Source: Spirometra erinaceieuropaei (lineage: Eukaryota > Platyhelminthes > Cestoda > Diphyllobothriidea > Diphyllobothriidae). Taken from it: DNA of 64,000 nt. Below the pieces are notes generated by a model. It searched no databases and was not told where the DNA came from. It saw only the letters and a list, made by a program, of their open reading frames with translations. The DNA lies in the NCBI GenBank assembly GCA_902702965.1, contig CACRXP010000152.1, forward strand, positions 1,130,393-1,194,392. Reading direction: 5' to 3'. Position 1 is the stretch's first letter. Each line of letters starts with the position of its first letter. Below, piece by piece: positions 21,132-34,161 of the stretch. The position numbers and the translations under genes are program-made.

Positions 21132-23718
21132 CTGTTTTATTAAAGCACACATTCAATTGAAATCGCAATAAAGAATATATATGTCCAAATGAGCTTTAGA
21201 CGGACTGCGTGATAAATGTGTTTAAGCCCTATAACGTTTCCAGGTCTCCAATAACTGTGCAACATTGTTTTATTAATAGTTTGCTAATGCAGTGTATCGA
21301 TTACCTGTTTTTTTGCTTTAGACTTTGAGGTGGATACGTTTTCTGATTTCGATCATGGGAGACAGAACTACGATTGGTAACTCGTTTAAAAGACTTAAAT
21401 GGGGTTATGAATGTCGTTTTCAAATCAGCTTTCTAATCCTTAGTGAAGTGACATCAAATGATTTTTTATATTTAAAGTTCTCCTCTTAAGTTTGTTCGAA
21501 TAATAATAATGTGAGTATTTACAGTAAGTGAGCGATCTCACGAAATTTTGACTGAAATTCTGAAATGTGTTTTCGACTAAAATGATTACTTTGGCGTGGT
21601 TGTAAGATTGATTACCTTGCGGAATAATCCTACAACATTTCGGACTTGGCAGGATGCCAGCTTTTAATACACTGCTTTGCAATCCCCTGCAAAAATTGTA
21701 CTCGGCAACAAAGGACTACGCAAATAGTATGCATTTCTACCATTGATTTTCTATGATCTTGCAACTTCAAATACATTTTATAGAAACCGCAAAAATTGTA
21801 TGCTTGCATTCAGTCCTGTGATGGAAAATTACGTCACCTTTATATTTTATGCTCGAAAAAGGAGTAAAATTAGGTTCTTAAAAATGTCCAACTGCCGAAT
21901 AAGTTGGAGCCTGATTAGTAATGGCAGTAGCGCGTAGTTATTTTAGTCTACAAGGCGCATGCGTTCCGCGTAAAAAAATCACATTTTCTTCTAGGCCTTT
22001 AAAAACATATCATATAAAATCCATAAAACTTTGCAATAGTTGTGGACTATGCCGCATATTTCATGAGGAACAGTGGTAAACGGACGGGTAGGATGGTATA
22101 TAAATTGACATTACGCGGCTTAAAAAACCACACAACAAGAAACTTTTTTAAAAGCTAATTATACTCCTTTTTCGAGCATAAAATATAAAGGTGACGTGAT
22201 TTTCTATCACAGGACTGAATGCAAGCATACAATGCTTGCGGTTTCTATAAAATGTATTTGAAGTTGCAAGATCATAGAAAATCAATGATAAAAATGCATG
22301 CTATTTGCGTAGTCCTTTGTTGCCGAGTACAGTTTCTGCAGGGGATTGCAAAGTAGTGTATTAAAAGTTGGCATCTTGCCAAGACCGAAATGTTGTAGGA
22401 TTATGCCGAGAGGGTAATCAATCTTACAACTACGCAAAAGTAATCCTTATAGTCGAAAACACATTTCAGAATTTCAGCCAACATTTCATGAGATCGCTCA
22501 CTCACTGTAGGTTTAGGACATTTGATGCCTTTTTATTTAAGGGTTTTTGAAAGATAGAGCATCACAAGTGGGCCAGATAATCACATCTGGAAAACGTCCC
22601 TCCATCATCGTTCGTTTGACCCATCATGTAGACAAAAACTCTAGACTTTGGTTCGTGCCATTTACTGAAGTCGGCCCAAAAGTCTTTTTTGGTCTCACAA
22701 TTTGACAGATACATTTTTGGCAACCAAGGTTCGGGCAGTCCATTATAGTTAAAATAGGTTAAATGGATCAAAAATGGTTTGAAATTTACTTAAGGGACGA
22801 TTACATTGTTACAGCATTTTAAAGAACTAAATAAATTTTAAATAGACAGAATTATGTTGTTAGTACACCAATGTGCTGCTAATGTTCCTTAACATTTATA
22901 AATGGTAACACTATAGCCGCATCTTTAATGTTTAACTGTCCAGAAACAGAGCACATCATCGCGTTACGGCACATTTTATGCATGGCTATCGTTTGTCTCA
23001 AACCACACTATCAGACCGAGGCAGTCTATCACTTGCGACATTCACAATGCGTGTGTACTTTACCGACTGAAACTACAAACGAAATTTTGAAGCGATGTTA
23101 AAGCGGTAGGACGAATAAATATTTTTCAAACATAGTTGCTACGATAGTACCGCCATGGCTGGAATAGTCACGGTAAACAAAGTGTCCTTTTGCACGAAAA
23201 ACACCATTGACAAGCACGCCTGCCGGCCCCAGCAGATAGTTGTGGTGTATTTAAAGGTTCCGTGCCTACTTCAAATGTCGGCATCGTCGCAAGTGATAGA
23301 GATTTTACACCGAAGCGCTTAGATAAAATTTGACTCGTTGCAATGTGCTGTAACATAAAATGAGTCTACCGGAAAAGATTTCTCATAAAAATAATTAAAC
23401 AGACGTTTGCCATAAAACAGAGCTCAACGTTAACCAAACATGACTTGCGTAGGTAAAGGACCACTTAATTTGTTTTAAAATCTGTTTTGAGTCCGGGAAT
23501 TTATGAATAGTCCAGATCACGTGATACTATAGGCTCCTGTTTGACTACGGTTTCAACCGAATGTTTTGTAGACAGAGAATTATTGCTTCAATTCCGACAA
23601 ATTCACTCAATGCGTAAAACTGGATTATTCACTTAAAATGCTTTTAAGAAGTGGAAAATGAAATACTGAAAATCGAAGAATACACGTAGATCTGAGTTTA
23701 GTTTAAAAGAGTACTTGC
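21132..23718 (-). other. Intron 1 of the sushi gene
   Basis: A 2.6-kb intron that begins with GC instead of GT and ends taaaacag. It contains the near-perfect inverted-repeat element M1 (21519-22511). Just beyond M1, at 22560-22770, the minus strand has a cysteine-bearing stretch (CPNLGCQKCICQ) that could be a decayed exon, but it has no clean splice sites. From 22790 to 23600 I see nothing recognisable. Confidence 0.5.
21519..22511. mobile_element. Long inverted-repeat element M1 (arms about 365 nt, very similar)
   Basis: The arms at about 21519-21885 and 22143-22511 are inverted copies with only scattered differences; for example GCTTGCATTCAGTCCTGTGA, TTTATATTTTATGCTCGAAA and TTGCAAGATCATAGAAAATC or their complements occur in both. 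The core of about 257 nt has no coding frame. The ends (ACAGT.AGTGAGCGATCTCA) resemble those of M2-M4. The high arm identity means a recent insertion or gene conversion between arms. No transposase is encoded, so it must have been moved in trans. Confidence 0.82.
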
Positions 23719-23869
23719 CCAGAGATCTATAAGTCCTCCGCAAGGTTGTGAAGTTCCTTATGGGATAGGACTTTCTCTCGGAGTTGAACGCAACGCCGCA
23801 AATTAAGCATTCAAAAAGGACGAAGTAGACACATCCACTTATAAGGAAGGCTCGTTTTCTGTTTGACAT
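23719..23869 (-). CDS. Exon 1: signal peptide of secreted multi-sushi protein
   Basis: This looks like the first coding exon of the sushi gene. The ATG at 23869-23867 is preceded in frame by a stop (TGA eight codons upstream), so it is the first possible start. The product begins MSNRKRAFLISG, with a basic n-region followed by a hydrophobic stretch to about residue 27 (ending CGVAFNS), a typical secretion signal. About 23 further residues rich in Arg/Thr/Ser follow. The exon is 151 nt (50 codons plus one base), so it ends in phase 1 and joins exon 2, which begins in phase 1, to make a Gly codon. The donor is TGG|GCAAGT, a GC rather than GT site; it matches the GC-donor consensus but is unusual. 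The match of phase, strand and signal peptide supports the call; without transcripts the start and donor remain inferred. Confidence 0.6.
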
Positions 23870-26800
23870 GGCACTTCGACGTTCATAAAGTCACCCTTGT
23901 ATGAACGTAATATGTATGTTATTTAAAGTGCATTGTAATGCGCAAATGACATGAGACTTCCTAAATAAATTTTGATTACCGGTAGTTTCTAACGGTTTAT
24001 TAGGGAAACGCACACTGCTTACAAGTGTAGCATAGTTCTCGATTTGTTGGAACACAATCTTCACCTGCCAGGTGCAAACTTTGATGATTTTTGGCCGCTT
24101 GGACATAGAGAAAACATAAACTTCTGGTTTGAAACTTTACCAGTTTAAGCTAACCATAACATAACTAATGAAATCTCATGGACATCTAGCACTTTTCGGC
24201 ATCTACATACACGTATAAATGAATATTTCCATTGCAACACAGGGTGTGCGGCTGAAAACTCGAGATATAGATGTGTCCTGCAAATTATCCTAAATCAATG
24301 CTACAAGAACCACCTCTTACGAACTTCCACTGCCCATTTTTCGCCGGGCACGTCAGCGTCTCAACTTATAAATAAAACTAGTTCAATGCCATTAATGCCG
24401 TAAACGCTACTTCGACTGCATGCGTAGCAGACCGAAAGGGAGTATAGAGAGATGTCATATAAAATTTGAGATTTTCGTAGTGAAAGATAGGTATTCCATA
24501 TAGTAAGGCTAGATGGATTTCTTTCGCGTTGACAAACTATGGAGAACTTACGTTGTTAATCCCACTAAGAAGTCCAATGTGCCTACCCAGAACATTAAAA
24601 AAATTCGATTTATTTTACAAGCGCCACTTGATCCATTGATTAGGAATATCCCGCTGCCCCACAGGTCTGGACAAATTTACCCAAATCATGACTACTGTTC
24701 ATAAGTTGTGCAACTTCTCAAATTTCGCTGCTCAAACCAGACCTATGTTAATGTACTGGCCTGACAAAGAATAATCGAAACGTACATTCGCCGACTTGAA
24801 CTTCCTCAACGTGTAAATGGGCATCATCACAGAAGTTAATCAGAAATCAAAAGCAGTAAAGTTTGAGGTAAGCATTCAGGATAAAAATTATCTGCGAATC
24901 CAGAAGTTGTATACCGCGGAGAAGTGTTGACCATTTCCTGTAACATCAGCTTATAGGATATCAAAATTTCGACTCCTTCTACGTTTTAGCGCATTTGTAG
25001 GAACTGGCCCCATTTGTGAGGTTACATGTCACTTCCAGAATATGCCATCACATGTATTTCCTCATGTACTGATACTTTAATGGTGTTTTGTCATTTTCTA
25101 TTTTGTTTACTGTAAAGGCTTCCAAGCATGCTAAAGAATTGAAATGCGGGATCAGGCCTTTGTTATTTAAAAGGAAAAATGGTTTAATAAACAAGAGCGA
25201 ATTTTAGCAATGATTGGCCTTACAGCCACGAAAGATAAACTAAGCGAATAAATAGTTTTCATTAGAAAACCAAATCATTTTTGGTAAAATAGGATGTTAA
25301 CCAAAAAACCCACATGGCAATTCAGCGACTTTAAAAAAGGTCGAGGGTTCAAACATTTTATTCAGCGGATTGTCCGATATAACTTGAAATTTTGTTCACT
25401 TGCCTCGTAGGTAATTTTTGATTGGTCAATGACAAGCTTTTAAATTTGACAACCAGCCCATCCAATAGAAGGTCATTTGTCGCATTTTAAAATAATTTTA
25501 TTGGGTATGCGGGGCACCAATGGAATTTCGGCTGAGAAAGTTATAGATAAAACACCTTCGGCTTAATGGCGCATTCAGAATATTAGAGGCGATTATTACT
25601 TGATGAACAACCGAAAATAAAAACATATCGATTCTATTTAAAAAAAATTAATTATGCTTCCGCAGAACAATAAGAAGGTGTATACAAAAGGTCTTGTAAA
25701 GATTAATCCAAATACTCCCTTCTTAAGTCACTTCTCAAATGCATTTCTGGCATTCTGTTCGTCTCTGTCTTAATCAATAACCCGTTTTTAAATTAACGCT
25801 ACTGATGCTAGTCACAAAATGCTAACAATTCATCTATACGCTGCCGCTTAGTGCAAAATAAATTTTCAAACACTCTCGTTAATTGAATCCCTTCATTCAA
25901 ATGCTATTATTTCAAATGGAAGATGCACAGTAGTTGGATCACATACGAGACATTAAATATAAGGTAGAATTTTTATAGGTCAAAATTGCCTAAACATTTC
26001 TGCCACATGTCTTAGCTTGCAACATTCTCCTAAAGCATTTCACTTGTACCAGGTTTGTGGGAGTTAGATTTTTTATTCTTTAGTTAGTTGTGACAGTCCT
26101 CCTAAATAGGGGGTATTTCGTAAATGGTGCTTACCCTTAATTAATTTTCGATGCATATACATGATTTGCATAAGGCATACAATCAAGTACTTTTATAATA
26201 AATTTATATTTGCACAAATTGTATCTCCGGAAAATAGCGTCATTCTAATGTAAAAAGGCTATGTATTTCAGATTTTTGAGACGGCAATTTTGTTAGCTAA
26301 ATAACGCGGTATTTGCAAACTCACTAACTTTACTGCTAAATTGTGCAGTATGATATAGTGTGATACAGTATTCACAATATGATTCACATATTCATAACTG
26401 CTGTATGAAAGATAACTTGCACGACATGTACAGTGTGGACTCCTAACTCAAGTGCAAAGGCGAATAAGGTTTAAAATTATTTACGATTTTGTAAATTATT
26501 ATAGAGTCGAAGGACCACCTGGTTTCAAACACGTAATTTGAAGGGGTGCTTTTCTGCAAAATATCCTTAAAATGTTGTGGGCCTATTATCTAAGTAAAAT
26601 GTTCGGATTTAAATAGACGCTGAGTATAAATGCAACAATGTATCCTATTTAACTGTCACTCTTTAACAGGCGAATGTTGTGTAAATGAAAAACGTGCATT
26701 TAGTTCCAGAACGCTGGCTTATCAAACAGAATTAAAACTGTCGTAAGTCATCTATCTAAACTGGGAATGTTTTTTTCAATAGCCGAGCATTTTTGCGAGT

Positions 26801-27280
26801 GATGTTATCTACAAGATACATTCGGGTTCTTCATTCAAAAAACGGCAGTCAAAGTCGTCTTGTTAGTGACTGCATAGGATCAGAGGTTATGGAATTGTGC
26901 CAACTGTTGTTCCTTCGACTTTCAGATAGTCTGGAATTGCACTCATCCATGTTCATTACTTACGAGTGAAATAAATTAAAATGGAAATAATGCCGTTAGG
27001 ATATGTTCTCATCAACTACTTGGGGAAACAACAGTCGCCTATCGAGCAGTTAATCGGTCGATTGTCTAGACAGCTGCTAGTGAATCTGATAATAAGCATG
27101 CATTGACTGCTTGACTGCTTCTGACTTATTCGAAACATTGAGTTTCCAGATACAAACTTGCAATTAAACTTTGATTTGATCAAAAGTTATTTCAAAATCA
27201 CATCGCAAAAGCAGAAAAATGGATGGCAATGATAGTATATAATTATGCGATAAAATCATTTGTAAATTATATGTCTTGTA
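23870..27280. other. Gene-less stretch upstream of the sushi gene
   Basis: It should contain the promoter of the minus-strand sushi gene, but I cannot point to a TATA box or start site with confidence. A 31-nt segment (24552-24582, minus) lies between a tag acceptor and a consensus gtaagt donor and could be a 5' untranslated exon, which is speculative. The rest is A+T-rich, with no open frame of note. Confidence 0.5.
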
Positions 27281-27660
27281 TCTCATGAAATGCGAACTGA
27301 AATATTAAAGTGTGCTTACGTTTAAAAGGATCACTTAGTTTGAGTTGTTGTATTTATTATGATGCAACAAGCTTCCAAGTCATTTTCGTCCGCGGGTATG
27401 CCGGCCGTCTACTAAAACCGAAGTCCAGTTTTGAAATACATGACGCTTTCTTATGAAAACATGCGCAAAATATCCCTTTTAGTACTACCTGGTGGTGATT
27501 CATGTATTTTTTGAAATATCTTACCAAAGAAATGAGCGGTTTTTGGTTTCATAAAAGCTTCTATGTTCGCTGAATAATTTTGCACCCAGTGCCATTCAAC
27601 TTAGGTTTGGAATTTCCAGACTAAAAGCTGAAGGCTTTTGGTATAAGGCAAAACGTGCAT
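27281..27660. repeat. Decayed relative of the long inverted-repeat elements
   Basis: CTCATGAAATGCGAACTGAA at its left and CTGAATAATTTTGCACCCAG at its right match the fragment at 9.31-9.88 kb and segments of M2 and M3. It is too diverged to define its ends. Confidence 0.35.
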
Positions 27661-27791
27661 TTCTCCGGGTAATCACGAAGATGTCATGCAGGAATCGAAA
27701 ACTTTTGCGACGGCTATGAACCACATTGTATATCTCAAAGGCGCATTTAGTAGACACGCAAATACAATGCCCTTTAGATGGACGGCTTGCG

Positions 27792-28024
27792 GTGTTAAAA
27801 GTCCTGAGGCCAAAGACGCGATCGCTGGGACAAGAGCTTTATTAGCCTGAAGTTTCGGATTCCTGCTCGAACCCATCCTCAGAGACAAAATCAGATGATG
27901 ATGTTTTCGAGCAGGAATCCGAAGCGTCAGGCAAATAAAGCTCTTGTCCCAGCGATCGTGTCTCCTTCATCAAGACTACCTTCTGGGACTCGTTTCTTCG
28001 CTTTTATTGGCAGTGTTAAAAGTC
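27792..28024. mobile_element. Palindromic insertion with 12-bp flanking duplication
   Basis: Arms at 27815-27871 and 27905-27962 are inverted copies with few mismatches (GATCGCTGGGACAAGAGCTT, CGGATTCCTGCTCGAA). The whole is bracketed by GTGTTAAAAGTC at 27792-27803 and again at 28013-28024, as expected of a target-site duplication. The insert is about 209 nt. The mechanism (retroposed dimer or MITE) cannot be decided from one copy. Confidence 0.68.
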
Positions 28025-31000
28025 TCAGTATTGCACATTTTTGAAATGGGAGTTGCCTATCTTCCAGCAGAAAGTTTGAGAAGAGCGAGAATACCCAGCA
28101 TTATTACTTAGGCTACTTGCTTTGTTAATATATTTGGGTATTCCTTTGACTCAATTTTTTCCTTCTATTACTTAATCGTTCGCATTTTTGGATCTGATAT
28201 GAGGACATCAGCATTCCTAAGCCAAATTATACTTGGAAGCCTCCTGTTTAAAGTCCCTTCCCACCCCTATGAACTGTTATGTGTTCTTTCCTATAAACTT
28301 TTATACAGAAACGTTCACAGCCAACAGAGGTCTGCGGTAGCCACTATACCTTCTGTCCTAGCAGTTTGTCGAGTCCCGTAATTGTCAAATTTGTCAGCAC
28401 GGGTGTTAGCTTGATGTATTTTTAAGGGTTTATCTGTTATGCTGGTGACGAGCACATGTCCGGTTTCGTTTGAAATAGAACAAAATCAACTGTTGCTTTC
28501 CTCTGTTCCATAGCTACTGCATAGTTATCATTGATGCTGTTTTCGGAAATAAATGCATAGCAACAACCAACACTTTGGCCACGTGTCATACAATTGAGTT
28601 CGTTTGAAAATTGTATGACGCTGAATTCTTGTATTTTCCAACTATGCATTCCGAAAAAATTATCAAGGTGCCAGCGGTCCAGAGGGCAATAAGATCGGTG
28701 CATAAGAATAAGTATTTTGGGTTTTCTCGCCAGAAACCCAAAAACCCTTGGGGGTGATTTGAAAGTCCGGATTCAGTTTCAAGGTACGACTTCCTCCTTT
28801 GGTTGCACAAGAGGATAACCAGGAAAATATTTAGTAAGGTTTTTAAACCTTGCTAATATTGAAAAAGTTAAAGTATAAAACACTGTCGCAGAATAGGGTG
28901 CAGGAAAAAGAGGCGAATGTAGTGGCGTTGTGAAATCCCTTGAGCATATCCCTGTTACTTAACGACACAAACATGAACATGCGAAACCATATCCTCTCGA
29001 ATCTTCTTTCACTGCACGGTGTATAACATACGAGCACTAAAACACGATAGTTTGTTCCTTAGACATAATCAAACCCAGACTTATTTGAGCGAGATCTCGG
29101 CTGAACACCATATGCTCTTCATATCAAGCAAATTCGTCTTAATTCATAATCTGAACGTGGCCGTTTTCTATCAGGAATCTTGTTTCCCTGACATTAATGC
29201 CACCTTTTCCCGATGAAATTCCCTGAACGAACGACAAAAATTCACGAATCCCCAGTGTTCTGCGTCCTGTACCATCACCATCCCCATTATCGGCCTTGTC
29301 CCCCTCGCCTACCCCGAGGAAAGCAAAGATTTCTCGAGCAACCACAACCTGCTGAAGCCCACCCTGTTGCCTATTTTGCCTTTTGTAGCACTCCTGTTTG
29401 CTTTTTGGTGTCGTTTTCCCGGGATTTTTCTAGTGTCTATGGGCAGAATTGCGTTTTTTGCTGCCAGTCGCGGATGTCCTCACGAAGTCAAAAGATAAAC
29501 CTAACCTACCGAATTCCTCCTGACGTTTAGCCGACAGTGTATTTTTTGCAGACTTTATGCAGCAAAAAATGATAAGCGTCAGTGCACCGATCGGATTTGG
29601 AATTCTGCGTGACAAGGCAGACACGCAAAGTGAGAAATGTTAGCTGAATTACGGATTCTTTCGAAAGGACATGCGTGTTCACCTTTTCTAAGACAGGACG
29701 TTCCAAGAATTTCGTCGCAACGTAAATAGGCCTACAAATCAGTTTACGCCGCTTTGAGACCCACCCTCGGAACTCCCACGACAGTAGAATTGGTAGCATA
29801 TAGGCCGTCGTTTATGTGATGCAAAAGGTCCTTTTGGTTCATCTGTAGGTAGTTAAATAAAACTACACCTTCAGGTTAATACGTTTTTTTCCGGTAGAAG
29901 TGAAACCTCAGTTTGTACTCAGCTGCAGATCAGATGAATATCCAGTAGACGACCTAACTTATGGAGCTTACTTAAACCGTATTCAAATCTTAAATCATTG
30001 GCAAACCAGTTAACATATATTGGCCAATGTTTTAAAAAATCGCAAACCGTCTTAGATTGAGGATTAAAACAAAATAAGCGTTCTTGATAATAATACTGAG
30101 CTGCTGAAAAATAACTATTTTCTTAAAAAAACAAAAACAGTGAAGGTACCAAACGAGAAAACTTAGTTTTTAGAATCCCTTAAAGGCGCTTTATGCAAAT
30201 AAATGAGTATAAAAATCAGTGTTTGCGTAAGAACAGTTGAAAAACTTCTTTTTCATCTGGGGTGATTGTTCCTTAGGAATTAACTTAATAAGAACCACAT
30301 GGAGTATTAAGGAGTATAAGGTGCGTTTCAAAACATTATCAAAAGGATTCGATGTCATTTTATCACTTTTGTAACGTTTTAAATGCAGCTGACTAAGAAA
30401 CACTGATTTTTTGCGCCCGATGATAAAGACATCTATTAAAATTTTTTTCAGTAATTAAGAACCTGAAGTCGGTCATAAGCGTCGCATGTTTTATGAATCA
30501 GGATAACTTTCATAAAATTACTGCCTGGGCTCTACTGGCAGTGAGATCAGACGATTTTGACGATGGCCTTGAAATTTCAGTGAACGATTTGCGATCTTCA
30601 CTTTTGCAATTGACCGTCTAAATATGGAATTTCAGTTTTGTATCTATCAGAATCTTCAGAATAAAGCGGTTCGTGAAACGATTTAACTAAATTGTGAGTT
30701 CTCAAACGTTCGTTTTATGCTGATGGCGGTTTGGGTCATATTCGTAAGCCCACTCAAAAATGTAATTGCATGAACGAAGAAATGAAATATTAAAAGACCT
30801 TCAAATTGTTAATTTGTCTCAGAATTGCCCTAATAAAATGCTTCGATGGCGAATGTATTTGTACTTCTTTTCCTTTTCAAAGCAGAATCATTGAAAATTC
30901 TTGAACGTTTGGCTCTTCTCCGCACTTTCGCACTACTCACATTTTTGCCGCAGATTAAATACGCGTTATTCTGTGCATCAAAAAACCATTCTAGCTATCA

Positions 31001-33012
31001 TTGCTTGGATTTAATAATTGTCAAAAAATAGCAAATTGCCCTTTTGCTTCTAAATTATGCATTAACAAACGCCAGACCACAAAATTAAAATGGCCGCTTA
31101 ATGATGGGCCTTTAGCAGGTTCTTTTAGAATATTTGCATATGTCAGGAAACTATGAAAGCGCTGAAGCAAAACATTGCCTGTAGGCGTTATTGCTGTCTT
31201 TCTAAGAATAAAGTCGCAAAGACTTGGAAATGCAAATTTTAAGAGTATAATCAATTTTTGTTGTATAGAATATAGCCTGTTTATTTGCATCCCGCTTCAC
31301 CTGACAAACGCAATACTGAAATTTAACTGTTATATGGACAAACGCTGGTTTGGTTAAACCTTACTGTCTGGATTAATCGCTTCTAGCAGAAAAATACGGG
31401 CGAACGCACAATCTTGATCTGGGTCTGTCACTAACATAGCCCAAATATGTAAACTCTTTGGTAAGTTTACCCGACATTATATTCTGCATGAGAAAGGATT
31501 TTTCCAATTCGCATTAGGCAAATAAATAAAATCAACGTTTGGCGTTCTCAGAAATTCCGTCACGAGGCCTATAGGGTTGCGTCATTCACTGCATGGTTAA
31601 CAAATACGGGCTATAAACCGAATGCTTAGATTTGAGGAGCCGCTATATCGCATAAGCTATTGTTTCGGCATTACATTTGCAGGTTATTCAGCTGGAATTC
31701 GGCTATGTCCTCCAAATTTACACGTTATTTACGGTCGGTCGGAATCCCATGCTTTGAGAGCTCTCTTGGAAGCAATATTGCTCGCATATGACAAAGGCTG
31801 GAACTCCCTGGATGTTCAGCAATTGACATTGTAAAAATAAACCCTCGTCAAATGCGGGGCAGCCGGGGACCTAGGGTTAAACAGCAAATCAGCATTTATC
31901 GGAATCAAAGGTCACAAAAGTAAATATAATCGCACCCAACGATATTCATAGTTTATTAGTCATTTTCAAAACTTTCATCGAGTCATTGTTGTGTCAGTGG
32001 ACGTTTATTAACTAGTACGCCGCACACTCCAACTGACGGGAGTTTTGTGTTCATGAGCTGACTTTTCATCCAGTACCTTTGTTCTTCACAAGGTGGCGTT
32101 GAAGGTTAGGTCCGTCCTAGCGTGGCTTATCTTGACTTGTCGCATTATGGACTGTCTTTACTCGCTAAATAAGCACAGCTCACGTTGAAACTGGAAAAAA
32201 TATTGTTAACATTAAATTTTCCGACTGGAAGCAACAAACCAATCGTGAGCTGAAAAGACAGCGGATGTATTAAAACAAATGAGTAATAGAGTCCTCCAAA
32301 CTGTTCTCAAGTTGCTGAGCTACCGATTCGGTAAGTAAAGTTTAGATGAACGACACCGATAAACAGAAACCCGGAAAATTCATCTTAAACCAAAACAACC
32401 GCTTGAACCACATGAACCAAAATTGACGGTTCCTTACATTGAAATGAACAGTACAGCTTATATTTTTAGAATTCGACTAAAATAAGTAAATTTTATGCCA
32501 AGTTGACATGAGGAATCAATGCTAGACAACCGGTAACAGAAAGCTTGACATCTTTCATAACCACTTCAGTGAAAAATCAGACAATATGTATCTGCATACC
32601 GTCTGACTGGTCTTTCCTTAATTTTTTTCATGAAACTTGCGGGAGAAATACTGACATGTTGGAACTGCGTTAGCTACAATAAACTTTGATGCCTACCTGA
32701 AAATAGTCAAACGCCGTGTACATATTAACAACAGTTCCCTGTCTCCGTTTTTAAAGCTGAATTAAAGAATACGTTTCGGTCGGACGAAAGAAGGATTAAT
32801 AAGAAATATAACCGAGCTTGTGTATGGTGTATCCAGTCTTCTGTTGTACAACGGCGTCGATACAAGAAAGTTGGATTATGAGGAGTCAATGTGCTTGGTT
32901 GTTAATCCAAAAAATTTAAAGTGGTGCAAATGACCACTTAGGAGTTTACGACAAAATAATGGACTGGATGCGGACAAAAATGTTTATAAAATAAGAAATG
33001 TTTATAAGATGG
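28025..33012. other. Gene-less stretch
   Basis: Many short open frames exist on both strands (for example 29139-29345 and 29527-29799 on the minus strand, in a somewhat more G+C-rich patch), but none shows a domain, a convincing start or matching splice sites. Small palindromes occur at 28827-28860 (TAGTAAGGTTTTTAAACCTT) and 28713-28743 (GGGTTT.CTCGCCAGAAACCC). Confidence 0.5.
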
Positions 33013-34161
33013 TTAGTGACCTTACTCATGAAATGTGTCGAACTTTACGAATAATTTCGAAGCATTCGCAAACCGACAACATTTTATGAGTCCAGTGTCT
33101 ATGGTTATTAAGAACAAGCTTAAAAGAATTAAAAACATAAAACAAATATTAAAGCAAGTGCTGCGTTTTTTAGAAATGCCGATTTTTTTAGAAAAGCGCA
33201 ATATCCTGAAACTTCGTTTTCAGATTATAGAATGCATTCTCATAACAAAAAAGTAGCAAATATGAAAGTTGACATAAATTAACGTCTAATAACAGTGTTT
33301 TAGTGAATTTTACATCTAAATATCGTTTAATTGTTACTGTGCTTTCACGTGTGACGAATTGTTTACTGCCCACATTCCGAGTGTAGATTCCACAACAGTT
33401 TTCCAGGGTTTTTTTGTTATCCTTGTTTATTTTCAATTGAATGAGATGAAATTCAACAAGTGAAACTGGATTTTGTTTGCTTTCACCGATGAGGACGTCG
33501 AAGGAACAAACGTTTTCATAAGATGACATGCCATGGGGCCGGTGGATGCCTAATAAATTTAAATAGAACTGACAGGCGTAATCTTAAACATATCATTTTG
33601 TGTTTATATAAAGACATTTTCTTCCGTTAAATTAATGTACACATTTCGTTCGTTTTAGATTACGCTGAGTTTCAGATCGGCCTCGAAATGTTAGTGAATA
33701 CTTCATGATTTTCAGTGTTTTCACCCGATCTTCCATAAAGACAGATTCCGAATTACCTGTCTGTTCAGAACTTTAAAATAAGATTATGCTAGAAGGCATT
33801 TACCGAATTAGTGAGGGTTCGGGCGCTCCTTTTCACGAAGATGGTCATTTAGGCCACATTTGAAGACTCATGCAAAAATCAAACTTCATTTTCGAGAAAA
33901 ATGACTGTCCACAACGAAAGTCAGAAACGAATATGTCTTTGATCAATAAAAAAAGTTCCTCAATAAGTTAACCTTTTAAGATATGCTTTATTACTGCTCT
34001 CCGTTGACCCATCTCTGTGTACTTTTCATTTTCGCACGTCGGGGCCAAGTAAAAATTTGGCACTTTTGGCCGTTTCTTTCGCGTTCCTATGAAATACTAA
34101 TATTTTTCTACCGTGAACGCAAGAACATGCCTTTTTCTATATATTGAGGCCATTTCCACTG
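33013..34161. repeat. Long direct repeat family 1, copy A
   Basis: It aligns with 35651-37102 along its length: GACCTTACTCATGAAA at the start, GGATGCCTAATAAATTTAAA in the middle, AAGAACATGCCTTTT and GGCCATTTCCACTG at the end. No coding frame spans it. Copy A lacks the fold-back insertion present in copy B and so serves as the empty site. Confidence 0.75.

Noticed and set aside
22560..22771. Cysteine-rich minus-strand stretch (CPNLGCQKCICQ, and WPTC farther on) as an exon between exons 1 and 2
   Set aside because: The two cysteine parts are in frames broken by stops, and no acceptor or donor of suitable phase brackets them. It may be a decayed exon but cannot be supported.
24552..24582. 31-nt minus-strand segment between tag and gtaagt as a 5' untranslated exon
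   Set aside because: Splice-like signals alone, in a gene-poor region, are too common by chance.
27673..27888. Minus-strand open frame ending in the palindrome as a coding exon
   Set aside because: It runs into the inverted repeat and has no splice signal or recognised motif.
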